Assembly (NCBI RefSeq): GCF_019703515.2
Contig: NC_059346.1
Span: 56,990,001 to 57,054,000 of the forward strand
Origin: Myxocyprinus asiaticus
Taxonomy: Eukaryota > Chordata > Actinopteri > Cypriniformes > Catostomidae
DNA length: 64,000 bases
Direction of reading: 5' to 3'
In this document: one piece after another, positions 10,566-22,953 of the stretch
How the letters are laid out: each line of letters starts with the position of its first letter
How positions within the stretch are numbered: position 1 is the first letter of the stretch
The notes under the pieces: model-generated
Told to the model about the DNA's origin: nothing
Database searches by the model: none
Seen by the model: only the letters and a program-made list of their open reading frames with translations
Program-made: the position numbers and the translations under genes

Positions 10566-12007
10566 GTAATTTAAAGAGCTCAGGCTACTTTTGAAGCAGT
10601 GTGTATTTTAAAATTTATTCAGATGCAAAACATTGCCCAGTAGGCTTCCATAAAAGCATTACTGTAAACACGATTCATTCTGATTAAAACATTTTTTAGC
10701 ATTTTCTTTAATAATCGACAAAAGGCCACATTGAATTGAACCTGGAAAATTCTTTTAAAAAAAGTTAACATTTAATTCAATCTCCCGAGCTCCAAAAACT
10801 CTCAAATACAATGAAATCACACTAGACTTTTCCTTTCCACATGTTCTTTCTCTGACCCACAGACACACACTGCTAAAAGCAGACACAAAGCTCTGGCTTT
10901 TCATGACTGTTGCCCTCTGCCCTGATGTATTCCAACAATTCTCTTTGTAGTGCCCTCCTCCCCCTCCCATACCCTCTCTTTCTGGGACCTCTCTGGGCCT
11001 GATTCACAATCCACCTTGTGCGAGGGCCCCCCAAATCCTCAGTCCAGGCTCTTTCTGTCCACGTCTGGCTCTTTCTGACAGGGGAGGGAAAGAAGGAGAG
11101 CAGGAGGCTGGAGGTAGGGATTGTTTCCCTTTGTTTCCTGTCACAACACAAGCTCCATCAGGAGACCTGGCTTCTGACCCCTTCAGACTGTGTGAAGCTG
11201 TAGGGAGTCCGAGGGAAATACTTCTCATTGTGCATGTGTGTGTATGTACATCAGTGTTTGGGAGTAACTAACAAAAAGTAGTGATGCTATGAACTTAAGT
11301 ACATTTGTCAGTAACGTGACAGTATTTCACAGTTTTTAAAAAAAATGATGCTTCTCCAGTACCTTTTTCCAAAAGTAGCTGCACAGTGACAAAACGCAAT
11401 GTTGCTGTTTTTATTGTTCCATAGTATTGCCATGGTGTTCTCATTAGTACTCGTAGATATTTGTAAGTGACATTTACCCATACATTTTTCTATGTTTGGA
11501 CAGACATTGAAACTTACAATATCAACATATTCATCTAAAATGTCGCTTTTGGATAATCGCTTTTATGTTCAGGTTTAAAGACAAATCTTTGAAAATCCTC
11601 TGATTATTGAACTCATTCAAAGTTCCAGAAATTTCTGATCCGATCAGTTGTCAATCAACTTCACAGAATCACCTACATTTTTGCAGAATTATTTTATGTA
11701 TCTTGTTGTATGTATTGTGACTTGAGGTGCAAAAACAACAAATTTTATTCACTTTAACACAAATCATGAGTAACTCACTTACTTTTCACCCTGTTCCTCA
11801 CAAAATGCTATATTATGACATCAAAACACTATTAAAATAGAGCATGACTTGTATAGTGATACATTTGAAAATTAGCATTTACATAACCAACTATATTTAC
11901 AAGCTTGTTCGATGGCAATTAAATACTCAGAAGCTCAACTGATAGATGACTGCACTTATGATGCAAAAGATTAGGGTACAAGTCCGGAAGAGCTCGCAAG
12001 TTGTTTT

Positions 12008-12238
12008 TAATCTCACATTTGCTTTTTCTGACACTATCGGTTAGGTTTAGGTTTAAGGTTTAGGGTAGGGAGGTACAGTATGTTTTGTTCAAATTAAATA
12101 AAACATTAACCTTAAAAAAAACATCATCTGTCTTGGAGAACATTTAAGTCGCTTTTAGCACCACACAGTGGACATTTCAACACAGAACTGCCTTGTTACG
12201 TTTAAGGAAAAATGTCACCACAGTCACATATTTTTTTT
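12008..12238 (+). repeat. Unnamed dispersed repeat, unit 2
   Basis: Second copy of the repeat at 10343-10565, same orientation, with a few indels. Confidence 0.65.
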
Positions 12239-12398
12239 TACATTAGGCTGGGCGCAATCCAATTTTTACATTTGTTTAGGCTGAATTTAATTATTATGTA
12301 TGGATATCTATAAATACTAATGCAATTATGTTGATATTGCGCATGCAGTCATCCCGCCAAGTGAACTGTGACAATAATCAAACATACCCAGGATTATA

Positions 12399-13270
12399 CA
12401 CTGATGAGCCGAAACATTATGACTAATATGCTGTTGGTCCTCCATGTGCCACTCAAAACACCGCCGACCCACTGAGGCATGGACTCTACAAGACCCCTGA
12501 AGGTGTCCTGCGTTATCTGGCACCAAGACATTAGCAGCAGATCCTTCAAGTCATGTAAGTTGTGAGGTGGAGCCACCGAGGATCGGACTTATTGGTCCAG
12601 CACATCCCACAGATGCTCAATCGAATGATCCTCAAACCATTCCCGAACAATGTGTGCAGTGTGGCAGGGCGCATTATTCTGCTGAAAAAGGCCACTGCCA
12701 TCAGGGAATACCATTGCCATGAAGGGGTGTACCAGGTCTGCAGCGATGTTTAGGTAGATGGCACATGTCAAATTGACATCCACATGAATGGCTGAATGGT
12801 TTCCCAGCAGATCAATGCCCAGAGCATCACACTTCCTCCACCGGCTTGCAGTCTTCCCACAGTGCATCCTGGTGCCATCATTTCCCCAGGTAAACAGTGA
12901 ACACCTACACGGCCATCCACGGGATGTAAAAGAAAACAGGACTCATCGGACCAGGCGAACTTCTTTCTGTGACTTGTGCCACAGTAGACCTTCTGTTGAT
13001 TCGGACTAGACAGGATAGCCTTCGTTGTCCTCACGCATCAATAAGCCTTGGGCGCCCAACATCATGTCGCCGGTTTGTCCCTCCTCGGACCGCTGTCGGT
13101 AGGTACTCACCACCACTGAACATTTCTCCTTTATTCATCACGTTGACTATGAGAACTGATTATGTGATTACCATCTAATCTACCCAGTCCTTGACATGTG
13201 GCCTTGTTAGGAGATGATCAATGTTATTCGCTTCACCTGTGAGTGGTCATAATGTTTTGGCTCATCAGTG
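12399..13270 (-). mobile_element. Tc1/mariner-like element with ITRs, internally deleted
   Basis: The outer inverted repeats are CACTGATGAGCCGAAACATT at 12399 and its near-complement ending 13270, flanked by TA on both sides (12397-12398 and 13271-13272). At 872 bp it is shorter than a full Tc1 element of about 1.3-1.6 kb. It belongs to the same family as the relic at 8219-9191 and supplies the ITRs that copy lacks. Confidence 0.92.
12589..13034 (-). pseudogene. Tc1/mariner-like transposase, truncated, catalytic Asp lost
   Basis: The catalytic core is present in two overlapping frames. One (13034-12768) keeps the first aspartate in FAWSDESCF. The other (12867-12589) has FQQNNAPCHTAH, where the second catalytic D is N. 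The stretch between that site and the E of IEHLWD is shortened to about half. The N-terminal HTH region is mostly deleted. It cannot be active. Confidence 0.8.
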
Positions 13271-13767
13271 TATATAGTATGCTATTATATGTTTTCCTAT
13301 ATGCGTGTATGTGCATATATGTGTTAAACTCACTATGTGTGTGTGTGCGCGTGTGTGTGTACAAGGCCCGTCTGTGGCTTCCATCAGGCTAGTTGAAATC
13401 CTGCTGAGTCCACTGTCAGGCGCTGAACCCCCCATCACAGACCCCGCTGGGGGAGAGCTGGAGAGAGAGAGAACAGACCAAAAGCAGTTCATTCCACAGG
13501 AGGAAAAAGATATGGAATCTGAGACATAAGGGATTAAATCAGCCCCACAACAATATAGAAACATTTATGCTGAACTCCACTGAGAGAATTTTGATTTCAG
13601 CACTGCAGAAATGACTGCTAAAAATATTTAGAAAAAAAAGTAAAAAGAAATAAGTTTATGAGGTTTAAAGAGGTGTAAAAAAAATAAATCTGACAATGAG
13701 CAAGACTTATATTGAAGAAACATTCGCTGAAAACAAATGGTAATATCGTAAGCAGTTTTGCTTCTAA
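13271..13767. other. Short gap with one possible coding block
   Basis: A TG tract at 13338-13361 is followed by a GC-richer unique block (13365-13460). The rest is AT-rich and featureless. Confidence 0.5.
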
Positions 13768-15558
13768 GCCCCTTTCACACCACCAGCGACACAAAGCGAC
13801 AAAGAAAAAGGGTGTCATTCATTTTCAATGAGAGTACAGAGACTTCCGGCGACATGTGCGACAGTGACCGTTGGTGACAATATTTGCCCGTGGTGTGTGG
13901 CACAAAAAAGTTGAGAAAAGTTTATCTTTATGTAAATGACAAGGGACATTCGGAAGCGACTACCAATGAGAGTGAAGACAATGGAGCCACGTCATCCATC
14001 TTCTGTGACATATTGGAGTCGAGTGCAGGCAATACAGAGGAGTTATAGGGCCCTACTTTAAGAGCTCTAGCGCTAAACGCAGTCTATGCCATAAGTCATG
14101 AGCGCAAAGTCAGTGGCCATGGCAACAAAGTTTTGGTATTTTCATGCCAGCATGCGCTATAGGCGTAAGTGGGTTTGGCGAAATCATGTGCGCAAGGCGC
14201 TAATCGGGTCAAGAGCACTTCAAGTGCTAGGTTCTTCTCCGACACCATCTGCATCCTTTTTTTATAGTCCATTCCCTGTCAAGCACCAGCGATATAAACA
14301 AAGTTAACACATTCATAAGAAGTTGATAGTGTAAATGGACTGTATGCAGTGAATTAGAAGAATAGAAATATGGACTTACATTAATTTGTGGATTAACTGC
14401 GTCTTTGTTAAATGTTACAAGCTCCTTTTATACGCATGGAAAATGTGGTTCAGTATATGGATATAGGCTCTGTAAAATTATAGAAAATGTAAGTATTATT
14501 AATCATAATAATCATAATTCATCTACTTACACAAATCATGGCTAGTATTATCAGTGATTGTATCGGCACACATTTCTACCGGTTTTAAATATTAAATTTA
14601 TTGATTGAAACATGAAAAGAATTAACTTAAAATATTTCCTAATTCAAATTACACTTTAAAGGAAATGAAAAAAATAATCATAATAATGAAGTGGTCAAAA
14701 AAAATCATACCACATCCAAACATTTTACTCTCTCCAACTTCGTCCACCTTGGATAAGATGTAGTGCACACTTTGCGCACTTATGAAAATAGAGCCTATAA
14801 TGTTGTGTGGGACTTCACTGCTCAGTATCATTTGTTTGTAACCACATGGATGGATATAATAAAACAAAGATGCATTGAAAAACGTGTCCAAAACTGTTGG
14901 TATTCTGAGTGTTTTATTCATACATTGATAGATTGTTCATCTTGTCAATGATATGATGCACTGAGCACTGCAGTAGGTTATGTAAAAACACTCTTCTCTG
15001 CAGAATGTAAATTTTTAGAGGCAAGAGAAGTGCTTCCTTGTTAAATTAGAATGATAGTGTTAAGTCATTCTTATTTTTTTTCCCCCAAGGACTCTTATTT
15101 TGAAGTTTTGTATCTTCCTCTGTTATGTCTGTCTTCCTGTCCATTGCTCTGATTGTATCCCAGGTGTCACTCGTCTTCTTGTTAGCCCATGTGTACATAT
15201 ACCCTCATGTTCTTTGTTCCAGTGTCAGTTCTTTTTTGTATGTTGTGCATTGTTAGCCAGCAAACTGCTGTAGAGTTTGTGTTACTGTCTTTTCCGTATG
15301 ATAACCGTTATTGTTGTATCCTCTTCTTTGGTTTACAATTAAAGTTCTGCGTTTTGATCCTCACTCTCTCGTTTCTTCCCTTCACAAACCTTGACAGATA
15401 GCTTAGTTTAACCGGCAGTACATATCATTTGTGGTCAGATTTTCTAAAGCTATGGCCAGTTGGGCAGTCCACAGAAGTAGGAACGCCCACTAGTGACTTA
15501 ACACTACACAGACTAGCGACACCCAGCAACAAAAGTTGCAGGTGGTGTGAACGGGGTT
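13768..15558. mobile_element. Inverted-terminal-repeat element, possibly PIF/Harbinger type
   Basis: The ends are complementary: GCCCCTTTCACACCACCAGC on the left and, reverse-complemented, AACCCCGTTCACACCACCTG on the right. Both sides are flanked by TAA (13765-13767 and 15559-15561), a 3-bp TWA duplication typical of PIF/Harbinger. Homology extends inward imperfectly (GCGACACAAAGCGAC versus GCAACAAAAGTTGC). No transposase is recognised inside. The interior at 14053-14235 holds the start of another common fish repeat (gggccctactttaagagc). Superfamily is inferred only from the target duplication. Confidence 0.5.
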
Positions 15559-18500
15559 TAAGGCTACATTCACATTAATCCGAATACATTTGAAAAGGGC
15601 GTTTTCATTGGTTAATTGTTTTAAAACTATGGCCACAAAACATGGTTACTACAATATTACTATCGTAAAAGTATGGTTAATTTTACCCACATTCTCAACT
15701 CCCCACCATGTAAAAAAATAAATAATAATAATTAAACCTTTTATATTCATTTATTATTATTATTATTATTATAAGTAGTTTTAAAGGAAATATTGAGAGG
15801 AGACAGAAGACAGGATGGGGAAAAGTGGTGCAGAGGAGTGAATCGAACCCAGGATGTCCGCTTGATAACAACTCATACACACACTCTTTACACAGTACGA
15901 TATTACAACAATTCTCGGGGTGTAGTTTGACTTTCATTTCTGTGCTTCCACCAGACTATTGGAGTGCAAATAGCCTTGCTGTGTGGCAGGAGCTATTTAC
16001 ACCTAGTATAAATAGTCACTCCATAAAATGTATCTTTAACAACGCTATCAAAGTAAATATCAGGCACAACAATGCCACTACAACATGGCCCGCCATCTTG
16101 ATTGTTTGGGTTGAATGGATCGCATGACTGCATCACATGACAACAAATACATAAGCTCTAAATTCATATATCTCTGTTTTCCCTGTCCACACTACAAAAT
16201 GAAAAATGAAAAACAAGAAAAAGTATATGTAAAAATATGTAAACAGTTCTGTTTTTTTGTCTTATTTCAGTGTTGTTTGCTAAGGCAAACATCATTATTA
16301 GTTTGCTTATACAGTACATAGGGTTAGAAATTTGAAAAAACCCTTTACCCTTAGTATCAAACTAAGTTTTTACTACAGATCTGAATGATACTGTAAATCA
16401 TGTGGCTTGTTGAGAAGGTGTGTGCTATTACTTTTCTGGGTCATCTGACTTATGAGTTTCACCTTGCAGATGATAAAACAGCTGAAAAAAATCCCATAGA
16501 CTTGCATTAAAGGAGGGGCCTGATCCATATCTAGGGAACAGAATATCATAGAGACTTGGGGTATTGCTTTTGACTTGGGCCACTAAGCAACCACTGAGAA
16601 CACCCTATAATCCACAAAGCAATGTGAACACTTTAGCAACCACATAGCAATGCCCTAGCAACCACCAAAAACACATCACAGAATTGTGGTGGCAAGTTTT
16701 GCAGGCAAGCATCACTCAAATTTTCTTGAAAAACTCCCAAAAAAGATTGTTTTGTTTTTTTTGTTGTTGTTGTTGATTTTAATTCACAACTTAATCCCCT
16801 AATGGAATAAAGGGCACCCTCACCGACAAGCAAACCAGATGAAAATTAACCATAGTATTGCCATGTTTTTGGACATGTACTGTTGTAATGCCATGTTTTA
16901 TAATTTTGTAAATGTATCATGGAAATACCGTGGTAGTTCAAAAATCACTGCCGTAATGCTAGGGTGTTGTGGGTGATTGACAGTGTATTGTTATGCAGTT
17001 GTTGAGGTATTCTGTGTAGTTGTTGGTGTATTGCTATGAAGTTGCTAGGTATTCTGGGTGGCTGATAGGTGGTTACTTACTGACACAAGTGAAACTAGTC
17101 CACCCCCATGTCTCTATTCTGGTCCCTTGATGTGGCTCAGGTCCCTCCTTCAGACTAACTATAGAATTTTTTACTGTTATATCGCCCGCTAATGTTCGAG
17201 TCCACCTTAGTCGAGTCCATTTCAAGACCAAGAAACCCCTTATGTTAAGAAAACCCTAACAGTACATGTCCACTGGCACACATTTTCAATTCATTCCTAT
17301 GGGAGTCGAGTGCTACATTTGCGAAGGGGATTGTGTGATTGACAGCTGTGCGGAGCAAGCATGGAGAGTGTCCGATATGAAAATGAAATTAAACAGGCAC
17401 CACATGTGACTTTCAGATGTGAAAGTTAAAGAGGAGATTTTTGAAAAAAAAAAGACTTAATCCGTTTCTCACACGGATTGCTTTTATGCTGCTTTTTCGA
17501 CATTCAGATTTCTGGCCACCATTAACTTGCTTTGAAAGGACCAACAGAGCTGAGATTTTGTTCTAAAAATCTTCATTTGTGTTCAGCAGAGGAAGAAAGT
17601 CATACACATCTGGGATGGCATGGGGGTGAGTAATTTTCATTTTTGGGTGAATTATATCTTTAAGCTTAGGGTTGGTTTTGAAAAACCCTTAAACTCCAAG
17701 AATGAACAATAGTTATAATGATGCTTGCCTTAGCAAGAACCACTTACAAACTCTCAAATCTACGGAAATACACTAATGTAGGTAAAGATATGGGTCAGAC
17801 GTATAAAATAAATCAGACACACATGCACACAAATGTCTGTGGTGTGCTTGTGCTCAGGTCTGTGGCCCCGGAGCTCATGAGAGACGTTTGTCAGAATGTC
17901 TGTCACTGATTGATATGGGCACCCGGAGCTCTCGAACGAATACACCACCTCCACTGTCTGCATACTGCCCCTGCCTGCTGGCTATAACACTTACAAGATG
18001 GACTGAACATGTATGACTGTATATGTCAACACATAATAATCTTGGAGTGCGTTCTGTGGCTAGCTAAGCATAAGAACTGGGGAAGCAACAAAGGATGTGT
18101 GTGTGTGAGTGTTTTCATGTAGATGGATTGGCCGTAGTAGCATTAGATACAGTCTCAAAACTGCCTTGGGCAATCATATAATTCTTCCTATCAAATCTGT
18201 GACTCACTCTACCAATGTGTATCTGCGCACCACTAATACGTTGCTCTGATAACATTTTCACCTTGTTTCGAAAAATTCTGTGAAGCCTTGTTGATTTCTA
18301 GAATATTGTTTTGGGGGAATTCAATAAAGGAATATTCCGGGTTCAATACAAGTTAAGCTCAACTAACAGCATTTGGGTAATAATTTGGATTACCACAAAA
18401 AAATATTGACTAGCCCCTTGTTTACTAAAAAAACAAGTGTTAAAGGACTGTATTTCTGTGTGTCTGTGTTTGCAGCGTTGCCCGGTGATCAACAATTGTG

Positions 18501-18819
18501 TGTCACAGGGTAATTAATTATGATACATACAATAAACAGAAACAATGAGGTGGAATCTACATAAAGTGGAAGCAAAATTTCATTTATTTAATGTGTTTGG
18601 CTAAGTATACCTAGCAAAATATGCAAACAATACTATTTATAAAGAGACAATATATCAGAGAACACTTACATAGTGTAATGGCAAAGTAATAAAAAATCTA
18701 AAAACTAATAATAAGACATTTAAACAATGATACAAACATTAAATGGCAGAAATATTGATAAAAAACGACAGAACTACACAGAAATATAACAATAAAAAGA
18801 AACTTAGAGCAAATTAAAC
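15559..18819. other. Non-coding stretch with old repeats
   Basis: ATT trinucleotides lie at 15749-15772. A repeat shared with 60310-60600 occupies 16380-16700. An imperfect ttgctaggtattctgggtgg minisatellite-like region is at 16960-17070. A fragment related to the foldback at 39113 is at about 17275-17375. A unique GC-richer block lies at 17840-17990. No gene can be named. Confidence 0.5.
16380..16700 (+). repeat. Dispersed repeat with cactaagcaacca motifs, copy 1
   Basis: It aligns with 60310-60600 in the same orientation, sharing CCATAGACTTGC / CATAGACTTAC, ATATCTAGGGA, CCACTAAGCAACCACT and a run of short gcaaccac units. Such gcaaccacc/gttgctagg units are widespread in fish. Confidence 0.65.
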
Positions 18820-19020
18820 GTCCTGGTTACTTGCGTAACCTCCATTCCCTGATGGAGGGAACGAGATATTGTGTTGATGTAGAGACACTAGGGGTCACTC
18901 TTGGGAGCCCGAAACACCTCCGGTCTTTGATAAAAGACCAATGAAAATTGGCGAGTGGTATTTGCATACCACTCCCCCGAACATATGGATATAAAAGGAG
19001 CTGGTATGCAACCACTCATT
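18820..19020 (-). repeat. DIRS terminal inverted repeat, copy B 3' end
   Basis: It starts gtcctggttacttgcgtaac and contains a small hairpin attccctgatggagggaac. It then repeats the terminal module up to aaccactcattca, inverted relative to 24270-24443. Confidence 0.85.
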
Positions 19021-19089
19021 CAGGTTTTGTGCTGAGGAGCCGAGACAAGGTCCCGGACAATTCAGCGGGTAGTCCAGTGTTGTGGCAGG

Positions 19090-19205
19090 AGGGACACAAC
19101 GTCTCGTTCCCTCCATCAGGGAACGGAGGTTACGCAAGTAACCAGGACTTTCCCTATCTGTCACACACTCGACGTTGTGTCGATGCAGTGACACTAGGTG
19201 TCCCT
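19090..19205 (-). other. DIRS internal complementary region, copy B
   Basis: It joins a complement of the left outer end (ggaggttacgcaagtaacc, 19124-19143) to a complement of the right outer end (ctatctgtcacacactcgac, 19152-19172). In DIRS elements this region lets single-stranded ends be copied and circularised. Confidence 0.8.
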
Positions 19206-19647
19206 ATACAAAACGCCACAACTGGCTGAACTGTGTTACGTGAACTGGCGGTGTGTGACGGGCAGACCACTGTGTGCCTCGTAGCCAGCGCACCAGGCCA
19301 ACACGTAACCTCCCCCAATGCTGTTACGAGTGTCAAACGGCTCTTCGGGGACAAGTCGACTGCCAAACATGGTGACTAGGGCAGTGGGGCCTCTGCCCAA
19401 GGAAGACGCAGTTTACCAACAGGGAAACTAATTAGCGGAAGATATACCTCGCATGGGGTTACCTATGGGGAACAAACACATGCGGAGCACCTACCCCAGT
19501 TAGTTAGCACATGTACTGAGCCGGCAGCGAGTTTCTCCGCAAACTCATCTGCCACAGGACTCGGAGGAAATCATCCAGGGAACACTGTTTGTGAACACTA
19601 CTGGGAGTGAACAGTGCACGTCTTCAGCTCAGGGGAGGTGAAAGGTG

Positions 19648-20790
19648 CTATGTGCAAGCAATACACCCGGCCAGCTGTCCTGGACTTACCTGCTTGTGAC
19701 TGCCACTACACGGGACGAAACCGCTTCCACCTAGAGATTGTAGAACCTCACAAAGGTGTTGGGTGTTATCCAGCCCGTTGCTCTGCAAATGTCTATTTGA
19801 GAGGCGCCACTGGTCAGGGCCCAGGAGGCCGCCACACTCCTGGTAGAATGGGCTCGTAGCCCTGCCAGTAGGGGGCGGTACGTCCTGGGCATGATATGCC
19901 ATTGTTATGGTGTCAATGAGCCAGTGGGCGATCCTCTGCTTGGAGACAGCGCTTCCTTTCCGCTGTCCACCAAAGCAGACAAAGAGCTGCTCAGAAACTC
20001 TAAAGCTCTGCGTGCGGACAAAGCAACGTCAGGGCTGGGTCTGCCTCCTCCTGGGGCAGCACTTGCAGGTTCGCCACCTGATCCCTAAAAGGGGTTGTGG
20101 AAACCTTGGGCACATTGCCCGGTCGGGGTGTCAGGATCACATGAGAGTAGCCCGGACTGAACTCCAGGCATGTTTCGCTGACAGAGAATGCTTGCAGGTC
20201 TCCTACCCTCTTGATGGAAGTGAGCGCAGTCAGGAGGGCAGTCTTCAAAGAGAGTGCCTTAAGCTCAGCTGACTTCAGGGGCTCAAAAGGGGCTCCCATG
20301 AGGGAATGAGGTGCGGTCTAAAGGGACTCAACCTCCTGGCGCCTCTCAGGAACCTGATGACCAGGTCGTGCTTCCCTAAGAACTTACCGTCCACTGTGTC
20401 GTGGTGTGCCGCTATAGCAGCTACATACACCTTCAAGGTTGAGAGATACAGCTGCCCTTCCAACCTCTCCTGCAGGAAGGAAAGCACCGATCCAACTGCG
20501 CATCTCTGGGGGTCTTCGCATTGGGAAGAACACCACTTAGCAAACAGACACCACTTCAAGGAATACAGGCACCTCATAGAGGGGGCCCTAGCTTGAGTGA
20601 TTGTGTCTACCACCGCGGGTGGTAGGCCACTTAAGTCTTCCACGTCCCATCCAGGGGCCAGACTTGGAGATTCCAGAGGTCTGGTCGTGGGTGCTAGATG
20701 GTGCCCCACCCCTGAGAAAGAAGGTCCTTCCTCAGGGGAATTCGCCAGGGGGGGGGGGCTGTCGCAAGTAGCGTGTGGTCCAAGAACCAT
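19648..20790 (-). pseudogene. DIRS-like tyrosine recombinase, copy B
   Basis: The N-terminal DNA-binding part is at 20790-20275 (VVDTITQARAPS, LSFLQERLEGQ, STLKVYVAAIAAHHD). The next block (20299-20000) is in another frame and holds KTALLTALTSIKRVGDLQA, where the first catalytic Arg sits. The last block (about 19860-19720) still encodes an intact HSTRS box (HxxR) and the FVRFYNL tyrosine segment, but in yet another frame. The catalytic residues are all present but spread over at least three frames. Tyrosine recombinases integrate the circular DIRS DNA. Confidence 0.85.
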
Positions 20791-22759
20791 GTTTGGGTGG
20801 GCCAGTAGGGTGCTACCAGGACAACCTGCTCCTTGTCCTCCCTGACCTTGCGCAGGGTCTGTGCAAGTAGGCTCACTGGGGGAAATGCATATTTGCGTAG
20901 TCCAGGGGGCCAGCTGTGTGCCAGCGTGTCTAAACCAAGAGGTGTCTCAGTCAGGGCGTACCAGAGCAGGCAGTGTGAGGATTCTTGGGAAGCCAACAGG
21001 TCTAGCTTTGCCTGCCCGAATCGACTCCAAATCAGCTGGATCACCAGAGAGTGGAGTGTCCACTCTCCCCTGAGGGTAACCTGTCGTGACAGCGCATCCG
21101 CTGCAGTGTTGAGGTTGCCCGGGATGTGAGTGGCTCGCAGCGACTTGAGGTGCTGCTGACTCCAGAGGAGGAGACGGCGGGTGAGTTGTGACATACAACG
21201 GGAGCGTAAACCGCCTTGATGGTTGATGTATGTCACCATTGCCATGTTGTCTGTCTGAACTAACACATGCTTGCCCTGGATCAACAGCCGAAACCTCTGC
21301 AGGGCGAGCAGAATTGCCAACAACTCGAGGCAGTTGATGTGCCAACGCAGCCGCGGGCCCATCCAGGAGCCGACAGCTGCATGCCCGTTACATACAGTGC
21401 CCCAGCCCATTTTGGAGGCGTCTGTCGTAACCACATAGACCTGCTCTAGGGGAACGCCTGCCCGTAGAAATGTGAGGTCGGTCCAAGGGCTGAAGAGGCG
21501 GTGACAGACCAGCATGATGGCCACACGATGTGTCCTGCGGCGCCATGCCCATCTTGGGACTCGAGTCTGGAGCCAGTGCTGAAGTGGTATCATATGCATC
21601 AACCCGAGCGGAGTGGCCACCGCTGAGGATGCCATATGCCTCAGGAGCCTCTGAAACAGTTTCAGTGGAACCACTGTCTTCTATCTGAACGTCTTCAAAC
21701 AGGTCAGCACAGACTGTGCGTGCTCGTTCATGAGGCGCGCCATCATCGAGATTGAGTCCAACTCCAAGCCAAGAAAAGAGATGCTCTGAACGTGGAGGAC
21801 CTTGCTCTTTCCCCAGTCGACCCGAAGCCCTAGTCGGCTGAGGTGCAAGAGCACCAGGTCCCTGTGTGCACACAACATATCCCGAGAGTGAGCTAGGATT
21901 AGCCAATCATCAAGATAGTTGAGGATGCGAATGCCCACTTCCCTTAACGGGGCAAGGGCTGCCTCTGCGACCTTCTTGAGGACGCGAGGGGACAAGGACA
22001 GGCCGAAAGGGAGGACCTTGTACTGATACGCCCGACCCTCTAATGCAAACCGCAGGAAGGGTCTGTGTCAAGGTAGAATCGAGACATGGAAGTATGCGTC
22101 CTTCATGCCGGAGGGACAGGCTCTATCGCACCCTTCCGTAGGAGGGTAGCGATTCCGCACGCAAGGTAGCGGCGTTCTCGCTCTTCACCGAGGTGAAGTG
22201 GATTCCGCTGAACCTGGGCAGATGCCTGGTGAACTGAATCGCATAGCCAAGTCGGACGGTCCGGACCAGCCATCATGACGGGTTGGAAAGCGCAAGCCAC
22301 ACGTCCAAGCTCTGGGCGAGAGGGACCAAGGGGACAGTTTCGTCGGACGTACTGCCGGGTGGGGCCTCGCGGCAGGGCGGAGCCTAAGGTGCCATGCCGT
22401 GTCGTGGCCATGCTGAGTTCAGGGACATCGAAACACTTACCTGGCTCCTTGTGACCAACCCCGGAACAGCCTGGGGCGGGGGAAGAAGAGGCCTGTCCTC
22501 GTGAGCCATGAAGACCATCACATCGGGGGCGGATTTGTGCCACAGCTGGCCGTGCAGGGGCGGGGAGACCGCCGCTGGAGCCCCAAACTTGCCAAAATGG
22601 AATGGTGGACAGTGGTCGTGATGACGGCCGTGCGCACCAGGTATGTGACCCAGGGAACAAGGAAACCACTCTTGCTGAACTCTTGGGTACCGCAGCCACT
22701 TGGGCATGTGGCAAAATTAAATGAAAAGGTAACAAAAGATTCTCCTCCCGGCCCTCCAC
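20694..22759 (-). pseudogene. DIRS-like RT-RNase H, copy B
   Basis: The upstream part (22759-22110) ends with LRKGAIEPVPPA, then about 190 bases present in copy D are missing, including the first RT catalytic box (VDLKDxYF). The frame resumes with FHVS and reaches RILNYLDDWLILAHS, the YxDD box, at about 21930-21895. A single in-frame stop at about 21677 replaces a Trp found in copy D. After it comes an intact RNase H-like stretch with VTTDASKMGWG, INCLELLAILLAL, VQTDN and HIPGNLNTAADALSR, then the DIRS C-terminal region (LAHSWPPGLRKYAFPP). RNase H looks usable; RT does not. Confidence 0.88.
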
Positions 22760-22953
22760 CGGGGGATGGAGTGGTCTGCTTACCAGCTCCAGAGCAGCAG
22801 GTTCCGTCGTCCCTGGGTCACCCGTCTCAGGGTGCTTCGAAGCCTTTCGAGGGTTCTTGGCAGCCAGCTATGAGACGGATGGCGTCTGCTTCCTGCGGTG
22901 GGCTCCACCCCAGGGCCGGGCCGCAGGGGTGGGCTGCGGTGGAGCCAGTGCAG

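Larger units (their letters stand above)
9192..12398. other. Long non-coding stretch, mostly AT-rich
   Basis: It holds a TG microsatellite (9700-9741), two direct copies of an unnamed repeat (10343-10565 and 12008-12238) and a GC-richer unique block at 10755-11230. At 11249 there is a lone CAGTGTTTGGGAGTAACT end resembling a hAT terminus without a partner. No gene is recognised. Confidence 0.6.

Noticed and set aside
11249..11420. hAT-like left end CAGTGTTTGGGAGTAACT
   Set aside because: No matching right end or target duplication was found downstream, so it is noted only as a possible fragment.
14649..14951. Overlapping frames near 14649-14951 on both strands
   Set aside because: Both are short, AT-driven and unlike any known protein.
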